A stretch of 60,154 nucleotides of DNA from Microbacterium sp. VKM Ac-2923 (GTDB lineage: Bacteria; Actinomycetota; Actinomycetes; Actinomycetales; Microbacteriaceae): positions 1 to 60,154 of the forward strand of contig NZ_JALGRP010000013.1 in the NCBI RefSeq assembly GCF_022815605.1, in the 5' to 3' direction. Position 1 is the stretch's first letter. Each line of letters opens with the position of its first letter. Below, piece by piece: positions 1 to 9,181 of the stretch. The translations under genes and the position numbers were made by a program. The notes under the pieces are model-generated. The model made no database searches. It saw nothing but the letters and a program-made list of their open reading frames with translations, and was not told the DNA's origin.

Positions 1-1
1 A

Positions 2-70
2 ACCCTCGACTTCCGCAGCCCACATGTCATGCTGACCGAACTGATCAACGGTGTTGCACTAGCCACCTGA
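2..70 (+). CDS. C-terminal end of a probable IS30-family transposase (partial)
   Basis: An open frame enters from the left edge and stops with TGA at 68-70, giving 22 residues: TLDFRSPHVM followed by LTELINGVALAT. IS30-type transposases usually end with a similar run (R-P-R-K-T-L-x-[FYW]-x-[TS]-P ... A-x-T), so I read this as the last part of such a gene. The catalytic DDE core would lie outside the window, and I cannot identify a terminal inverted repeat after the stop. The match is short and the call tentative. Confidence 0.38.
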   Translation, partial: TLDFRSPHVMLTELINGVALAT

Positions 71-204
71 GACCACCCGTGAGCATGCGGCATGTTGTGG
101 ACACTCAACGTGGTCCGGCTGCGTGGGTCGCTTCCGACGGGGAGGCGGTGACGCCGGGTCGTCAGGGCGATCTCGACCGGGGGCTCCCGGCTTACCCTCG
201 GAGG

Positions 205-621
205 ATGAGCCTCCCCCGCACCCTCACCCGCTGGCTGCTCGGTGCGGCGCTCGTCTTCACCGGCACCGCGCACCTCACGTTCGCGCGCGACGAGTTCGTC
301 GCTCAGGTGCCGTCATGGCTTCCGCTTCCGGTCGACGTCACGGTCGTGGCATCCGGGGTCGTCGAAATCGCGCTCGGGCTCGCCCTTCTCGTCCTCCGCC
401 GCCAGCGCGTTGCCGTCGGCTGGATCGTCGCGGCCTTCTTCGTCGCGATCTTCCCCGGCAATATCGAGCAGTTCGTCCGCGGGACCGACGCCTTCGGCCT
501 CCACACCGACCTCGCCCGCGGCATCCGTCTGCTCTTCCAGCCCCTGCTGGTGATCTGGACCCTGTGGTCGACCGGAGCGTGGAAGGCCTGGCGAACGCGG
601 CGACGAGCCCACGGCCGCTGA
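205..621 (+). CDS. DoxX-like integral membrane protein
   Basis: A 138-residue protein with about four hydrophobic segments: residues 8-25, 42-62, 67-87 and 108-128. The G-T-A-H-L near residue 19, the V-V-E-I-A-L-G-L-A-L-L segment and the F-P-G-N-I-E-Q loop resemble small DoxX-like membrane proteins common in actinobacteria. Their function is mostly unknown; some relatives are tied to respiratory or redox stress. The C-terminus is basic (WRTRRRAHGR). I chose ATG 205 because TACCCT at 193-198 lies six bases upstream, the spacing of a leaderless promoter. An upstream in-frame start at 79 would add a non-conserved, non-hydrophobic leader. It stands alone, convergent with the aminotransferase gene. 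Confidence 0.7.
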   Translation: MSLPRTLTRWLLGAALVFTGTAHLTFARDEFVAQVPSWLPLPVDVTVVASGVVEIALGLALLVLRRQRVAVGWIVAAFFVAIFPGNIEQFVRGTDAFGLHTDLARGIRLLFQPLLVIWTLWSTGAWKAWRTRRRAHGR

Positions 622-818
622 GGCGCGGTCGGGGGCTGACCTCCGCGTCGCGCGAGCACGCGTCCTGCGCCGCGGAGCGCGAGGTATGCTGCCGCCCGGG
701 GACCGCGCCGGACTCACCTCGGTGAGTGACCACGAAACCCGGACGGAATCACGAACCGTCCGGCTGTCTTGGACACTCGACGCTGCCCGCGAGCAGAAGG
801 AGGCGGATGCCGCGTGCG

Positions 819-2144
819 TCAGCCGCGCGCGGCCTCGGCCTGCAGCACGTCGACCAGCACGTCGAGGCCGCGGTGCGCGTCGGCGTCGCCGATGACGGCG
901 GGCGGCACGACGTGCACGCGGTTCTCGGCGACGAAGCCGAGCACGCCCCGCTCGAGCATCGCGGCCTTGACCGCGCCGACGCGGGAGGTGGCCACCGGTT
1001 CGCGGGTGGCCGGGTCGGCGACGAGCTCGACGGCCCAGAACACGCCGCGGCCACGCACTTCGCCCACCAGCGGCGACTCCTCGGCCAGGGTGCGCAGCCG
1101 CGGTCCGATGACCTCGTCGCCGATGCGCCGGGCGTTCTCGATCACACCCTCGTCGGCCATCGCCTCCTGCGCGGCGACGATCGACGCCGCGGCGAGCGGG
1201 TGGCCCGAATACGTCAGTCCTCCCGGGAACACGCGGTCGTCGAACACCGCGGCGACGGCATCCGAGATCACCACGCCGCCGACGGGCACGTAGCCCGAGT
1301 TCACGCCCTTGGCGAAGGTGATGAGGTCGGGGTGCACGTCGAAGGCGTCGAACGCGAACCACTCCCCGGCGCGCGCGAAGCCCGCCATGACCTCGTCGAG
1401 GATGAGAAGGATGCCGTAGCGGTCGGCGATCTCGCGCACCCCGGCGAGGTAGCCGGGCGGGGGGACGAGGATGCCGGCGGTGCCGGGGATCGTCTCGAAG
1501 AGGAATGCCGCGATGGTGTCGGGTCCTTCTGCCTGCACGGTGCGCTCGAGGTGGCGGAGCGCCCGCTCGCACTCCTGCTCGGGCGTCTCGGCCCAGAACT
1601 CGGAGCGGTACAGGTACGGCCCGAAGACGTGGACGTGGCCGCGGGAGTACTCGTTCGGCATTCGTCGCCAGTCGCCCGTGGCGACGATGGCCGCTCCCGT
1701 GTTGCCGTGGTACGAGCGGTAGTGCGACACGACCTTGTCGCGGCCGGTGGTCAGGCGCGCCATGCGGATGGCGTTCTCGTTGGCATCCGCACCGCCGTTG
1801 GTGAAGAAGACCTTCGAGAAGCCCTGGGGTGCCCGTCTCAGCACCAGCTCGGCGGCGTGGGCGCGCATCTCGTGCGCGTGGGCGGGGGCGACCGTGGTCA
1901 GGTGAGCTGCCTGCTCCTGGATCGCGGCGACCACACGGGGATGCTGATGCCCGATGTTGACGTTGACCAGCATGCTCGAGAAGTCGAGGTAGCGGCGGCC
2001 GTCGGCATCCCACACCTCCACGCCCGAACCCCCGGCGAGGGGGAGGGGGGCGAGCGCGCCCTGCGCCGACCACGAGTGGAAGACGCTCGAGCGGTCGCGC
2101 TCGCTGATCTCGGCATTGCGGGTGGTCGTGAGGGGAGTCGCCAT
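819..2144 (-). CDS. Class III PLP-dependent aminotransferase (omega-amino acid:pyruvate / beta-alanine type)
   Basis: A 441-residue fold-type I, class III aminotransferase of normal family length. Visible landmarks are the substrate-cofactor loop F-F-T-N-G-G-A-D-A-N-E-N, then S-Y-H-G-N-T, the L-I-L-D-E-V aspartate that contacts the PLP pyridine nitrogen, and the Schiff-base lysine in D-L-I-T-F-A-K-G-V. The enzyme should move an omega-amino group to pyruvate or 2-oxoglutarate and release a semialdehyde. The divergent PucR regulator and the convergent MmsA-type dehydrogenase just beyond it suggest beta-alanine or a related omega-amino acid (GABA, 3-aminoisobutyrate) rather than ornithine or diaminopelargonate. 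ATG 2144 is preceded by CAGACT at six-base spacing. The exact substrate is inferred from context only. Confidence 0.85.
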   Translation of the reverse strand: MATPLTTTRNAEISERDRSSVFHSWSAQGALAPLPLAGGSGVEVWDADGRRYLDFSSMLVNVNIGHQHPRVVAAIQEQAAHLTTVAPAHAHEMRAHAAELVLRRAPQGFSKVFFTNGGADANENAIRMARLTTGRDKVVSHYRSYHGNTGAAIVATGDWRRMPNEYSRGHVHVFGPYLYRSEFWAETPEQECERALRHLERTVQAEGPDTIAAFLFETIPGTAGILVPPPGYLAGVREIADRYGILLILDEVMAGFARAGEWFAFDAFDVHPDLITFAKGVNSGYVPVGGVVISDAVAAVFDDRVFPGGLTYSGHPLAAASIVAAQEAMADEGVIENARRIGDEVIGPRLRTLAEESPLVGEVRGRGVFWAVELVADPATREPVATSRVGAVKAAMLERGVLGFVAENRVHVVPPAVIGDADAHRGLDVLVDVLQAEAARG

Positions 2145-2229
2145 GTCACCAGTCTGCGTCCGGCCGCGGGCGAGCGGGGAGCGCGGATCTGTCGGTAATC
2201 TCGGGTGACGATCGACAGTTTGGCCAGCC

Positions 2230-3744
2230 ATGCCCGCCACCCTCCGCGTCCTCCTCGACGACGACACTTTTCCGCTGCGCGTGCTGACGGCGCTCGACGA
2301 CGGGGTCCTCGACCGGCCCGTGTCGTGGGTGCACAGCTCCGACCTGGGGGATCCGACCCCGTGGCTCGAACCCGGCAACCTCCTGCTCACCAACGGTGCC
2401 CAGTTCTCCGCCGAACCGGATGCCGATGAGGCCGCCGAGTACTGCCGGCGTCTGCGCGCTCACGGGGTCGTCGGCCTCGGGTTCGCGACCGACATCATCC
2501 ACGACCGCGTGCCTCCGGCGGTCGTGCGGGCGGGGGAGGCCGTCGAGTTGCCGATCGTCGAGATCGCGGCACGGGCGCCGTTCATCCGCATCATCCGCTT
2601 CGTCGCCGACATCATCGCCGCGGATCGCGCCGCTCGCCTGTCGTGGCTTCTCGAGGCGCAGCGGGCGGTGGCGCGGGCGGCCGTGCGCGACGACGGTCTG
2701 CGCGAGATCCTGCACACGCTGTCCCACGTGCTCGGGGCATGGGTCGAGCTCTACGACGCCGTCGGCGGTCGGCTGTCATTGCCGGGCCTTCGCTCCGCGC
2801 CCGTCGGGGTCGAGGTCGAGGTCGGTCGCGACGTGCGGCGCCTGCTGGAACGCCGCACCGCGGCGAGTCTCACCGTTCCCGCGGCCGGCCACGCGCTGCT
2901 GCAGACCATCGGGCAGAGTTCCCGACTGCGCGGTGTGCTGGCGGTCGGGGGAGCGGAGCCGCTCGACCCCGCGGGTAAGGAACTGGTCGCGACCGTCGTC
3001 GCCCTCGCGAGTATCGCCCTCGAGCAGCAGAAGGGGCTGCAGACGTCGCTGCGCGGCGTGCGCGCGGGAGTCGTCGAGATGCTGCTCGACGGCCACGACG
3101 ACACCGCTCGCCGCGTGGCCGATTCGGCGCTCGGAGGACTCCCCTCGGAGCCCTACCTGATCGGCGTCCTGCGCGGGGCGAGCGCAACGCCCGGACTGCT
3201 CGACGAGCTCGACCTCGTCTCGAGCGACCCGCGACGCCTGTTCTCGGCCGAACGCGGTGACGACGTGATCGTGCTGGTGGCCGAGGGCGCGGGCGACGCC
3301 CTGGCCGCGCTCGCCGAACGGCGCGGTCTGGCCGTCGGAACGGCCCGCCATGGCGAGGGCCACGACCTGGCCCCCGACTTCCGCCGGGCGGCGCAGGCGG
3401 CACGCGATGCCCCGCCCGGCACCGTGCGGGCATACGCGGACCTCGCCCGTCGAGGGCTGGTGGGGGCGCTCCGCGAGCGCGGCGGCGAGGTGCTCGCCCG
3501 CTCGCTCCTCGCGCCGCTCGATGCCCTTCCTCCCGCAGAGCGCCAGCGCCTGAGGGAGTCGGCGAGGGTGTGGCTGGATGCCAACGGCGCGTGGGACCCT
3601 GCTGCGCGAGCACTCGGCATCCACCGCCACACGCTGAGGGCGCGGCTCACGCAGCTCGAGGGGCTGCTCCGGCTCGACCTGTCGACCTTCGCCGCGCGCG
3701 CCGAGCTCTGGGCCGCGTTGGAGTTCTCCGCCGACGGCGCGTGA
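2230..3744 (+). CDS. PucR-family transcriptional regulator
   Basis: A 504-residue regulator with the PucR layout: an N-terminal ligand-sensing PucR domain (about residues 4-125, beginning LRVLLDDDTF), a central GGDEF-derived or linker region, and a C-terminal helix-turn-helix of the PucR/CdaR type (about residues 440-500, W-D-P-A-A-R-A-L-G-I-H-R-H-T-L-R). Family members activate purine, GABA or other amino-compound catabolism. The gene is divergent from the aminotransferase across about 85 bp and convergent with mmsA, so it probably controls both. In Corynebacterium a PucR protein (GabR) activates GABA use, a reasonable analogy. ATG 2230 gives the expected N-terminus. Confidence 0.86.
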   Translation: MPATLRVLLDDDTFPLRVLTALDDGVLDRPVSWVHSSDLGDPTPWLEPGNLLLTNGAQFSAEPDADEAAEYCRRLRAHGVVGLGFATDIIHDRVPPAVVRAGEAVELPIVEIAARAPFIRIIRFVADIIAADRAARLSWLLEAQRAVARAAVRDDGLREILHTLSHVLGAWVELYDAVGGRLSLPGLRSAPVGVEVEVGRDVRRLLERRTAASLTVPAAGHALLQTIGQSSRLRGVLAVGGAEPLDPAGKELVATVVALASIALEQQKGLQTSLRGVRAGVVEMLLDGHDDTARRVADSALGGLPSEPYLIGVLRGASATPGLLDELDLVSSDPRRLFSAERGDDVIVLVAEGAGDALAALAERRGLAVGTARHGEGHDLAPDFRRAAQAARDAPPGTVRAYADLARRGLVGALRERGGEVLARSLLAPLDALPPAERQRLRESARVWLDANGAWDPAARALGIHRHTLRARLTQLEGLLRLDLSTFAARAELWAALEFSADGA

Positions 3745-3759
3745 TCACCTGCGGGGTCG

Positions 3760-3830
3760 CCTCGCGTGAGGAGCGAAAATCTGTCGCTGTGGTGCGATCC
3801 AGGCGACAGAAAGTGACCTCTCACGCGAGG
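3760..3830. repeat. Intergenic inverted repeat between convergent genes
   Basis: Outer arms CCTCGCGTGAG (3760-3770) and CTCACGCGAGG (3820-3830) are exact reverse complements. Inside them CTGTCGC (3781-3787) faces GCGACAG (3803-3809). The element fills the gap between the convergent regulator and mmsA genes. It could fold as a two-tier hairpin on either strand and end transcription from both sides. It shares its GCGTGAG and TGTCGC modules with the larger hairpin at 30542-30611. Confidence 0.7.
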
Positions 3831-3841
3831 AGGAAGCGGGG

Positions 3842-5356
3842 TCAGCTGTTCTGGGGGAAGCCGAGGTTGATGCCGCCGTGGGTGGCGGGGTCGAGCCAGC
3901 GACTGGTGACGGCTTTCTCTCGGGTGAAGAAGTCGAAGCCGTGCACGCCGTACGCCTTGGCGTCGCCGAAGAGGCTCTTCTTCCAGCCGCCGAACGAGTG
4001 GTACGCCACGGGCACGGGGATGGGCACGTTGATGCCGATCATGCCGACCTGCACCTCGTTCTGGAAGCGGCGGGCGGCGCCTCCGTCGTTGGTGAAGATG
4101 GCGGTGCCGTTGCCGAACTCGCCGCTGTTGATGAGCGCGAGGCCCTCGTCGTAGCTCTTCACGCGCACGACCGAGAGCACGGGGCCGAAGATCTCCTCGG
4201 TGTAGGCGCGGGATGACGTGGGCACGGCGTCCAGCAGGGTGGGTCCGAAGAAGAAGCCATCCTCGTGGCCGTCGACGGCGTGTCCGCGGCCGTCGACGAC
4301 GACCCTGGCCCCGTCGGCCTCGGCGATGTCGACGTAGGACGAGACCTTGGCTCGGTGCTCGCCGCTGATGAGCGGGCCCATGTCGGGCTCGTCTACGGCG
4401 GCGCCGTTGCCGATCCTCAGCCGGGAGATGCGCTCGGTGACCTTCGCGATGAGGTCGTCGGCGACGGGTTCGACGGCCAGGACGACCGAGATCGCCATGC
4501 AGCGCTCGCCGGCCGCGCCGAAGCCGGCGTTGACCGCGGAGTCGGCCACCAGGTCGAGGTCGGCGTCCGGCAGCACGAGCATGTGGTTCTTGGCTCCGCC
4601 GAGCGCCTGGACGCGCTTGCCGTTCTTCGCGGCCGTCTCGTAGATGTACCGCGCGATGGGGGTCGAGCCCACGAACGAGATCGACTGCACGACCGGGCTG
4701 TTCAGCAGTCCGTCGACCGCGACCTTGTCACCCTGCAGCACGGTGAACGCCCCCTCGGGAAGACCCGCCTCCTTCCACAGCTGTGCGAGCCAGAGGGATG
4801 CCGAGGGGTCCTTCTCGCTGGGCTTGAGCACGACGGCGTTGCCCGCCGCCAGCGCGATGGGGAAGAACCACATCGGCACCATTGCCGGGAAGTTGAAGGG
4901 ACTGATGACGCCGACGACCCCCAGCGGTTGCTTGAGCGAGTAGACGTCGACGCCGGTCGAGGCGTTCTCGCTGTACGCGCCCTTGATGAGGTGGGGGAAT
5001 CCGGTGGCGAGCTCCACGACCTCCTGGCCGCGGGCGATCTCGCCCATGGCATCCGAGCGCACCTTCCCGTGCTCGGACGTGAGGATCTCGGCCAACTCGC
5101 CCTTGCGCGCGTTCAGCAACTCCCGGAACGCGAACAACACCCCCTGCCTCCGCGCGATGGAGTACTCGCTCCACACCTCGAAACCGCGCTGGGCGGACGC
5201 GATGGCCGCGTCGACCTCCGCCTCGTCCGCCAATGCGACGTGTGCTTGCACGGCGCCGGTGGCGGGGTTGTAGACGGGCGCGGTGCGGCCGGATGCCGAC
5301 GGGGCGGCGGCGCCGTCGAACCAGTGCGCGATGACGGGGAGGTCGTTGTCGGTCAT
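3842..5356 (-). CDS. mmsA: CoA-acylating methylmalonate/malonate-semialdehyde dehydrogenase
   Basis: A 504-residue aldehyde dehydrogenase of the MmsA subfamily. The catalytic cysteine sits in the subfamily signature G-E-R-C-M-A-I-S-V, and the cofactor loop S-F-V-G-S-T-P-I-A-R is intact. Where hydrolytic aldehyde dehydrogenases carry a general-base glutamate, this sequence has L-G-G-A-K-N-H, typical of the CoA-dependent group. The reaction is semialdehyde + NAD + CoA to acetyl- or propionyl-CoA + CO2 + NADH. Beside an omega-aminotransferase it would finish beta-alanine or valine/pyrimidine-derived amino acid breakdown. It is convergent with the PucR gene across the inverted repeat. ATG 5356 has GGGAG upstream. 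Confidence 0.9.
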   Translation of the reverse strand: MTDNDLPVIAHWFDGAAAPSASGRTAPVYNPATGAVQAHVALADEAEVDAAIASAQRGFEVWSEYSIARRQGVLFAFRELLNARKGELAEILTSEHGKVRSDAMGEIARGQEVVELATGFPHLIKGAYSENASTGVDVYSLKQPLGVVGVISPFNFPAMVPMWFFPIALAAGNAVVLKPSEKDPSASLWLAQLWKEAGLPEGAFTVLQGDKVAVDGLLNSPVVQSISFVGSTPIARYIYETAAKNGKRVQALGGAKNHMLVLPDADLDLVADSAVNAGFGAAGERCMAISVVLAVEPVADDLIAKVTERISRLRIGNGAAVDEPDMGPLISGEHRAKVSSYVDIAEADGARVVVDGRGHAVDGHEDGFFFGPTLLDAVPTSSRAYTEEIFGPVLSVVRVKSYDEGLALINSGEFGNGTAIFTNDGGAARRFQNEVQVGMIGINVPIPVPVAYHSFGGWKKSLFGDAKAYGVHGFDFFTREKAVTSRWLDPATHGGINLGFPQNS

Positions 5357-5831
5357 GGCTCCCAGTAAACGTCCGTTCGCGAGATCGCGCCGCTGACAAT
5401 GCGGCGTCGCCGTCGCTGCCGGCGGGACAGATCGTCACGGCGCGAACACCGAGACCTTTCCTCACGCGTCGCGAGGCGACAGGGCGAAGAGATCCTCAAG
5501 GTTCTCCAAATTTTCCTCGAAAAACGGGAGAAGGAATGTCCGCCAACCGCGGTGCGTCCTGCGCGGCGCCTTACGCTCGCTGAGCCGCGAAACGAAAACT
5601 CGTCGTCAGTTGCGGCGGAGAAGAACCATCCCGCGGGGGGCGGATCGTTCAGCTGACGCTGACTCGGGCGGTGCAGAGGCCGTTTCGTTTTGCGTCCTGA
5701 CGCGTTGCGCCCGAGCGCAATCCGGCAGTGAAGTGAGGGGCAAGCGTGACGTATTTCGAATCGGCGGTCAAGAGGCGCGTGGTGGGCCGCATCGCGCGGG
5801 CAGTGCAGGTCGAATCACGTGGCGGACGCGC
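5357..5831. other. Gene-free stretch upstream of mmsA and the acyltransferase
   Basis: About 475 bases between divergent genes. I see no convincing reading frame: the candidates are arginine-rich or lack coding-type third-position bias. A locally A/T-richer patch near 5500-5540 could hold promoter elements, but I could not assign a -35/-10 pair. Confidence 0.5.
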
Positions 5832-7220
5832 ATGAGCGAGCTGCGCAACCTCGGATACGACGACCTTCTCAATTGCTTCATGGTGGGCCCCCTCGTCGGC
5901 CTCACCCCCGAGCGGGCGCTCAGCGCCCTGGAGGACGTGGTGCGTTCTCCTCGTGGGGCGACGCTGCTTCGCGTGCGCACCCGCGGGCGGCGGTGGCGGC
6001 GCGTCGACCAACGCACCGCTCTCGCGGCCGCGGGGCGTAGCGTCGAGCGGGTCGAAGCGGCGCTCGACCGCTCGGCCGTGACCACCCACGTCCTGGAGAG
6101 ACAGTTCCAGCCCGGGGAGCTGCCGGTGCGGCTGTTCGTCGCCGACGGGATGCTCGCCATGGGGTTCCCCCACAGCCTGTTCGACGGCACCGGCGCCACG
6201 GCCGTCGTGAACCTGGTGCTGGAGAAGCTCGGCGCCCCCGGAGCGGACACCCGCGCCGCCCTGCCATGGGCGAAGACGCCCCTGCGCGCGGCGCTGAAGA
6301 AGTTCGGGTTGCAGGGGGTGGCCGGCATCCGGTCCGCTCGAGAGACCTTCCGCACGCTGAACGCGCAGACCGAGACCGGCTATCAGCTGCCCCGCACGCT
6401 GACCAAGGCCGAGTCGATCGAGCGGACGCGGATGGTGTCGATGGTGCTGTCCGCCGACGCGGTGCGGGCGATCGCCAACACTCCGGAGAAGGCCGACGAC
6501 GGACGGCGTCCGGCGCGCCCGCCGCTGTCGGTGAAATCCGCGAGCCTCGTTCTGCGGTGCCTGCGCGACAGCCTCCGGGAGGAGACCGACTTCCGTGTCG
6601 TGGTCCCCGTCGACGCCCGTCGCTGGGTGGCGAAGGGATTCGCCGTCGAGGGGAACTTCGCGCCCTCCTTGCCCATGGGGCGCCTGCGGGTCGACGACTG
6701 GAGCGCGACGGCCCTGGCCGAGCGCATCTCGGCGGTGAGCAAGGCGGGCACGCCCGTCGCCTGGTTGCTCGCCACCGCGCTGAGCACGCTGAAGAACACC
6801 GTGCGTCACCCCGTTGCCGCCCGGCGCTCGCGGGGCGTGACGCCGCGGGTGCCCCTCGAGATCCACGTCTCGCTGACGACGACCGAGGTCGCCGTCTCCG
6901 AGACACTGATGCCACGCGTGGAGGACGACACTTTCGTCGGCGGCATGGCGGCGCACCTGCGCCTGCCGCTGGGGGTGTGGGCGGAGATCGCCCCCGTGCG
7001 GGGCTGCCTGCACGTCGTCGTCCGCGACGAGACGGGGCTCTTCGACCTCGAAGGGTTCGAACAGCGCCTGCGCGCGATGATCGCTTCCGCCCCGGAGGCG
7101 GGTGATGGTCCCGTCCCCCGTGTCGGCGACGTGGCTTCCTCCGCAGCGGCTGATCATCCTCGTCGGGGAGCGCGCCACGTCGGATCGCCCACCCGGCCGA
7201 CGGTCCGGTCGAACGCGTGA
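5832..7220 (+). CDS. Condensation/acyltransferase-like protein (CoA-dependent acyltransferase superfamily)
   Basis: A 462-residue protein with the superfamily's active-site block P-H-S-L-F-D-G-T-G (about residues 116-124), a variant of HHxxxDG that keeps the second histidine and the aspartate. The C-terminal half has the alternating strand-rich pattern of NRPS condensation and wax-ester/DGAT-type enzymes. It may join an acyl group to an amine or alcohol, possibly on a surface lipid, but no partner gene (carrier protein, adenylation domain) is nearby. ATG 5832 gives a start just before the conserved region; a frame open back to 5610 would add an arginine-rich leader of low quality. The tail after about residue 430 is disordered-looking. 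Confidence 0.6.
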   Translation: MSELRNLGYDDLLNCFMVGPLVGLTPERALSALEDVVRSPRGATLLRVRTRGRRWRRVDQRTALAAAGRSVERVEAALDRSAVTTHVLERQFQPGELPVRLFVADGMLAMGFPHSLFDGTGATAVVNLVLEKLGAPGADTRAALPWAKTPLRAALKKFGLQGVAGIRSARETFRTLNAQTETGYQLPRTLTKAESIERTRMVSMVLSADAVRAIANTPEKADDGRRPARPPLSVKSASLVLRCLRDSLREETDFRVVVPVDARRWVAKGFAVEGNFAPSLPMGRLRVDDWSATALAERISAVSKAGTPVAWLLATALSTLKNTVRHPVAARRSRGVTPRVPLEIHVSLTTTEVAVSETLMPRVEDDTFVGGMAAHLRLPLGVWAEIAPVRGCLHVVVRDETGLFDLEGFEQRLRAMIASAPEAGDGPVPRVGDVASSAAADHPRRGARHVGSPTRPTVRSNA

Positions 7221-7305
7221 GTGCGGCGTAGGAGAGGGGACGGCTCGGCGAGGTCGGGGGCCCGGGAGTCGTCCCTGGGAAGCTCTTGTGCGAGGCATCC
7301 TGAGT

Positions 7306-7322
7306 TTGAGAACGATTATCAA
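7306..7322. promoter_or_regulatory. Probable Zur operator
   Basis: TTGAGAACGATTATCAA is an imperfect palindrome (one mismatch between half-sites) close to the Zur consensus TGANAATNATTNTCA. It lies about seven bases upstream of the TACCGT hexamer (7329-7334) that precedes znuA, so bound Zur would block the promoter when zinc is plentiful. A Zur-type regulator is encoded downstream in the same block. Confidence 0.75.
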
Positions 7323-7340
7323 CGGCGATACCGTGTACCC

Positions 7341-8369
7341 ATGACCCGTCGCCTTCTCGCCCCCGTCGTCCTCGGAGCCGCCTCCGTTCTCGCGCTCGCC
7401 GGTTGTGCCGGTGGTGCACCCGCCGCGACCGGCTCCGGCTCCGCCGACGGCGACCGGGTCGCGGTCGTGGCATCCACCGACGTCTACGGCTCGATCGCCG
7501 AGGCGATCGGAGGCGACTTCGTCGACGTCACCTCGGTCATCACGTCGGCGTCGCAGGACCCGCACGAGTACGAAGCCAGTGCGCAGGACCAGCTCACCCT
7601 GAAGAACGCCGGCCTCGTGATCGAGAACGGCGGCGGCTACGACTCGTTCATGGAGTCGCTGATCGAGGCCAGCGGCACGACCGCCCCCGTCATCACGGCC
7701 GTGGAGTTCAACCACGACTATCCGGGTGCGGCGTCGCACGATGAGGCGCACGCCGATGAGGCGAGCCCGGCGGCCAGTGAGAGCGCCGACGCGCACGCCG
7801 AGGGTGAAACCCACGCCGAGGGCGATGGGCACGACCACATCGAGGGCTTCAACGAGCACGTCTGGTACGACCCGCACACCGTCGAAGACCTCGCGAAGGA
7901 CATCGCCGAGCACCTCGGCGAGCTCGCTCCGGACCACGCGGCCGACTTCACGGCCAACGCCGACGCGTTCGTGGAACAGATCGCCGGCCTCGAAGACTCC
8001 CTCGGCCAGATCGAGGCGACGGATGCCGGGGCGAAGGTGTTCGTGACGGAGCCGGTGCCCGTGTACCTGATCGACGCGGCCGGACTCGAGAACGCGACCC
8101 CGAACGAGTTCAGCGAGTCGGTCGAGGAGGGCCAGGACGTGCCGCCCGCCACCCTGCTGGAGTCGCTGCAGCTTCTGGACTCGGGCGAGATCCGCCTCAT
8201 GATCGTCAACCCGCAGACCGGCGGCGCCGAGACCACGCAGGTCGAAGACGAGGCCACGGCCAAGAACATTCCGGTGATCGAGTTCACCGAAACGCTGCCC
8301 GAGGGTCAGACTTACATCTCGTGGATGCAGAGCAACATCTCGGCGCTGTCCGACGCCCTGGCAGCGTGA
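7341..8369 (+). CDS. znuA: Zinc ABC transporter substrate-binding lipoprotein
   Basis: A 342-residue cluster A-I metal-binding protein. It starts with a lipoprotein signal peptide (MTRRLLAPVV..., lipobox L-A-G-C, lipidated Cys about residue 22), then the ZnuA/TroA fold. Ligand candidates are visible at D-P-H-E-Y, W-Y-D-P-H-T and the late acidic/histidine positions. A His/Asp/Glu-rich insert (about residues 133-168, many HADE and HAEG units) matches the mobile zinc-capturing loop of ZnuA rather than manganese-type proteins. ATG 7341 follows TACCGT by six bases and sits under the Zur box. It is first of the znuA-znuC-znuB operon and overlaps znuC by four bases (GTGA). Confidence 0.92.
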   Translation: MTRRLLAPVVLGAASVLALAGCAGGAPAATGSGSADGDRVAVVASTDVYGSIAEAIGGDFVDVTSVITSASQDPHEYEASAQDQLTLKNAGLVIENGGGYDSFMESLIEASGTTAPVITAVEFNHDYPGAASHDEAHADEASPAASESADAHAEGETHAEGDGHDHIEGFNEHVWYDPHTVEDLAKDIAEHLGELAPDHAADFTANADAFVEQIAGLEDSLGQIEATDAGAKVFVTEPVPVYLIDAAGLENATPNEFSESVEEGQDVPPATLLESLQLLDSGEIRLMIVNPQTGGAETTQVEDEATAKNIPVIEFTETLPEGQTYISWMQSNISALSDALAA

Positions 8370-9181
8370 ACGCCGCGGCACCGCTGCGCATCCGCGGTGC
8401 CGCCCTCGAGCGGGGCGGTGAAGAGCTGTGGTCGGGACTCGACTTCGAGGTCGCCCCCGGCGAGCTCGTCGCGATCCTCGGGCCCAGCGGCTCGGGCAAG
8501 ACCACTCTGCTGCGCGCCATCCTCGGTCTCGAGCGCCTCAGCGCCGGGTCGATCGAGGCGCTCGGCACGCCCGTGCGTCGTGCGGGCAATCGCCGGATCG
8601 GCTACATCCCCCAGCAGCGCCCGCTGCCGCGAGAGACGCCGCTGCGCGGACGCGACATCGTCGGTCTCGGCGTCGACGGGCACCGCCTCGGCCTGCCGCT
8701 GTCACGTAGGAAGGACCGCGCGCGCATCGACGAACTCCTCGAGGCCGTGGGCGCCACGGAGTTCGGCGACCGGCCGGTCGGACTGCTCTCGGGCGGGGAG
8801 CAGCAGCGGCTCCGCGTGGGCCAGGCCCTCGCCGACGACCCCGCCCTGCTGCTGTGCGACGAGCCGCTGACGAGCCTCGACCTGGCCAACCAGCAGGCCG
8901 TCGTCCGCCTGATCGACCGTCACCGGCGCGAACGCGACGCCGCGGTGCTGCTCGTGACGCACGACATCAACCCCGTGCTCTCGCGCGTGAACCGCATCCT
9001 CTACATCGCCCACGGCCGTTTCACCCTGGGCACCCCCGACGAGGTGCTGACGACAGAGACGTTGAGCGCCCTCTACGGCGCCCCCGTCTACGTCGTGCGC
9101 GCGGGCGGTCAGCTCATCGTCGTCGGTGCTCCGGATGCCGATGAGGCCCACCACCATCACCACGACGAGGACGACGCATGA
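8366..9181 (+). CDS. znuC: Zinc ABC transporter ATP-binding protein
   Basis: A 271-residue ABC ATPase with Walker A G-P-S-G-S-G-K-T-T (about residues 38-46), signature L-S-G-G-E-Q-Q-R, Walker B L-L-L-C-D-E-P and the switch histidine in V-T-H-D-I-N. It powers import through ZnuB. The C-terminus ends in a histidine/acid tail (HHHHHDEDD), which fits zinc handling. GTG 8366 overlaps the znuA stop as GTGA. The next gene overlaps again as ATGA, so the three subunits are translationally coupled. Confidence 0.92.
   Translation: MNAAAPLRIRGAALERGGEELWSGLDFEVAPGELVAILGPSGSGKTTLLRAILGLERLSAGSIEALGTPVRRAGNRRIGYIPQQRPLPRETPLRGRDIVGLGVDGHRLGLPLSRRKDRARIDELLEAVGATEFGDRPVGLLSGGEQQRLRVGQALADDPALLLCDEPLTSLDLANQQAVVRLIDRHRRERDAAVLLVTHDINPVLSRVNRILYIAHGRFTLGTPDEVLTTETLSALYGAPVYVVRAGGQLIVVGAPDADEAHHHHHDEDDA

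Noticed and set aside
726..2198. A 490-codon + strand frame over the aminotransferase
   Set aside because: Opposite strand shadow; residues are H, D, G, R-rich with no conserved motif, while the minus strand shows the full class III pattern.
5649..8381. A 910-codon open frame on the minus strand
   Set aside because: It lies opposite the acyltransferase and znuA genes, is rich in R, G, H and D in shadow fashion and has no domain. The + strand genes have clear motifs.
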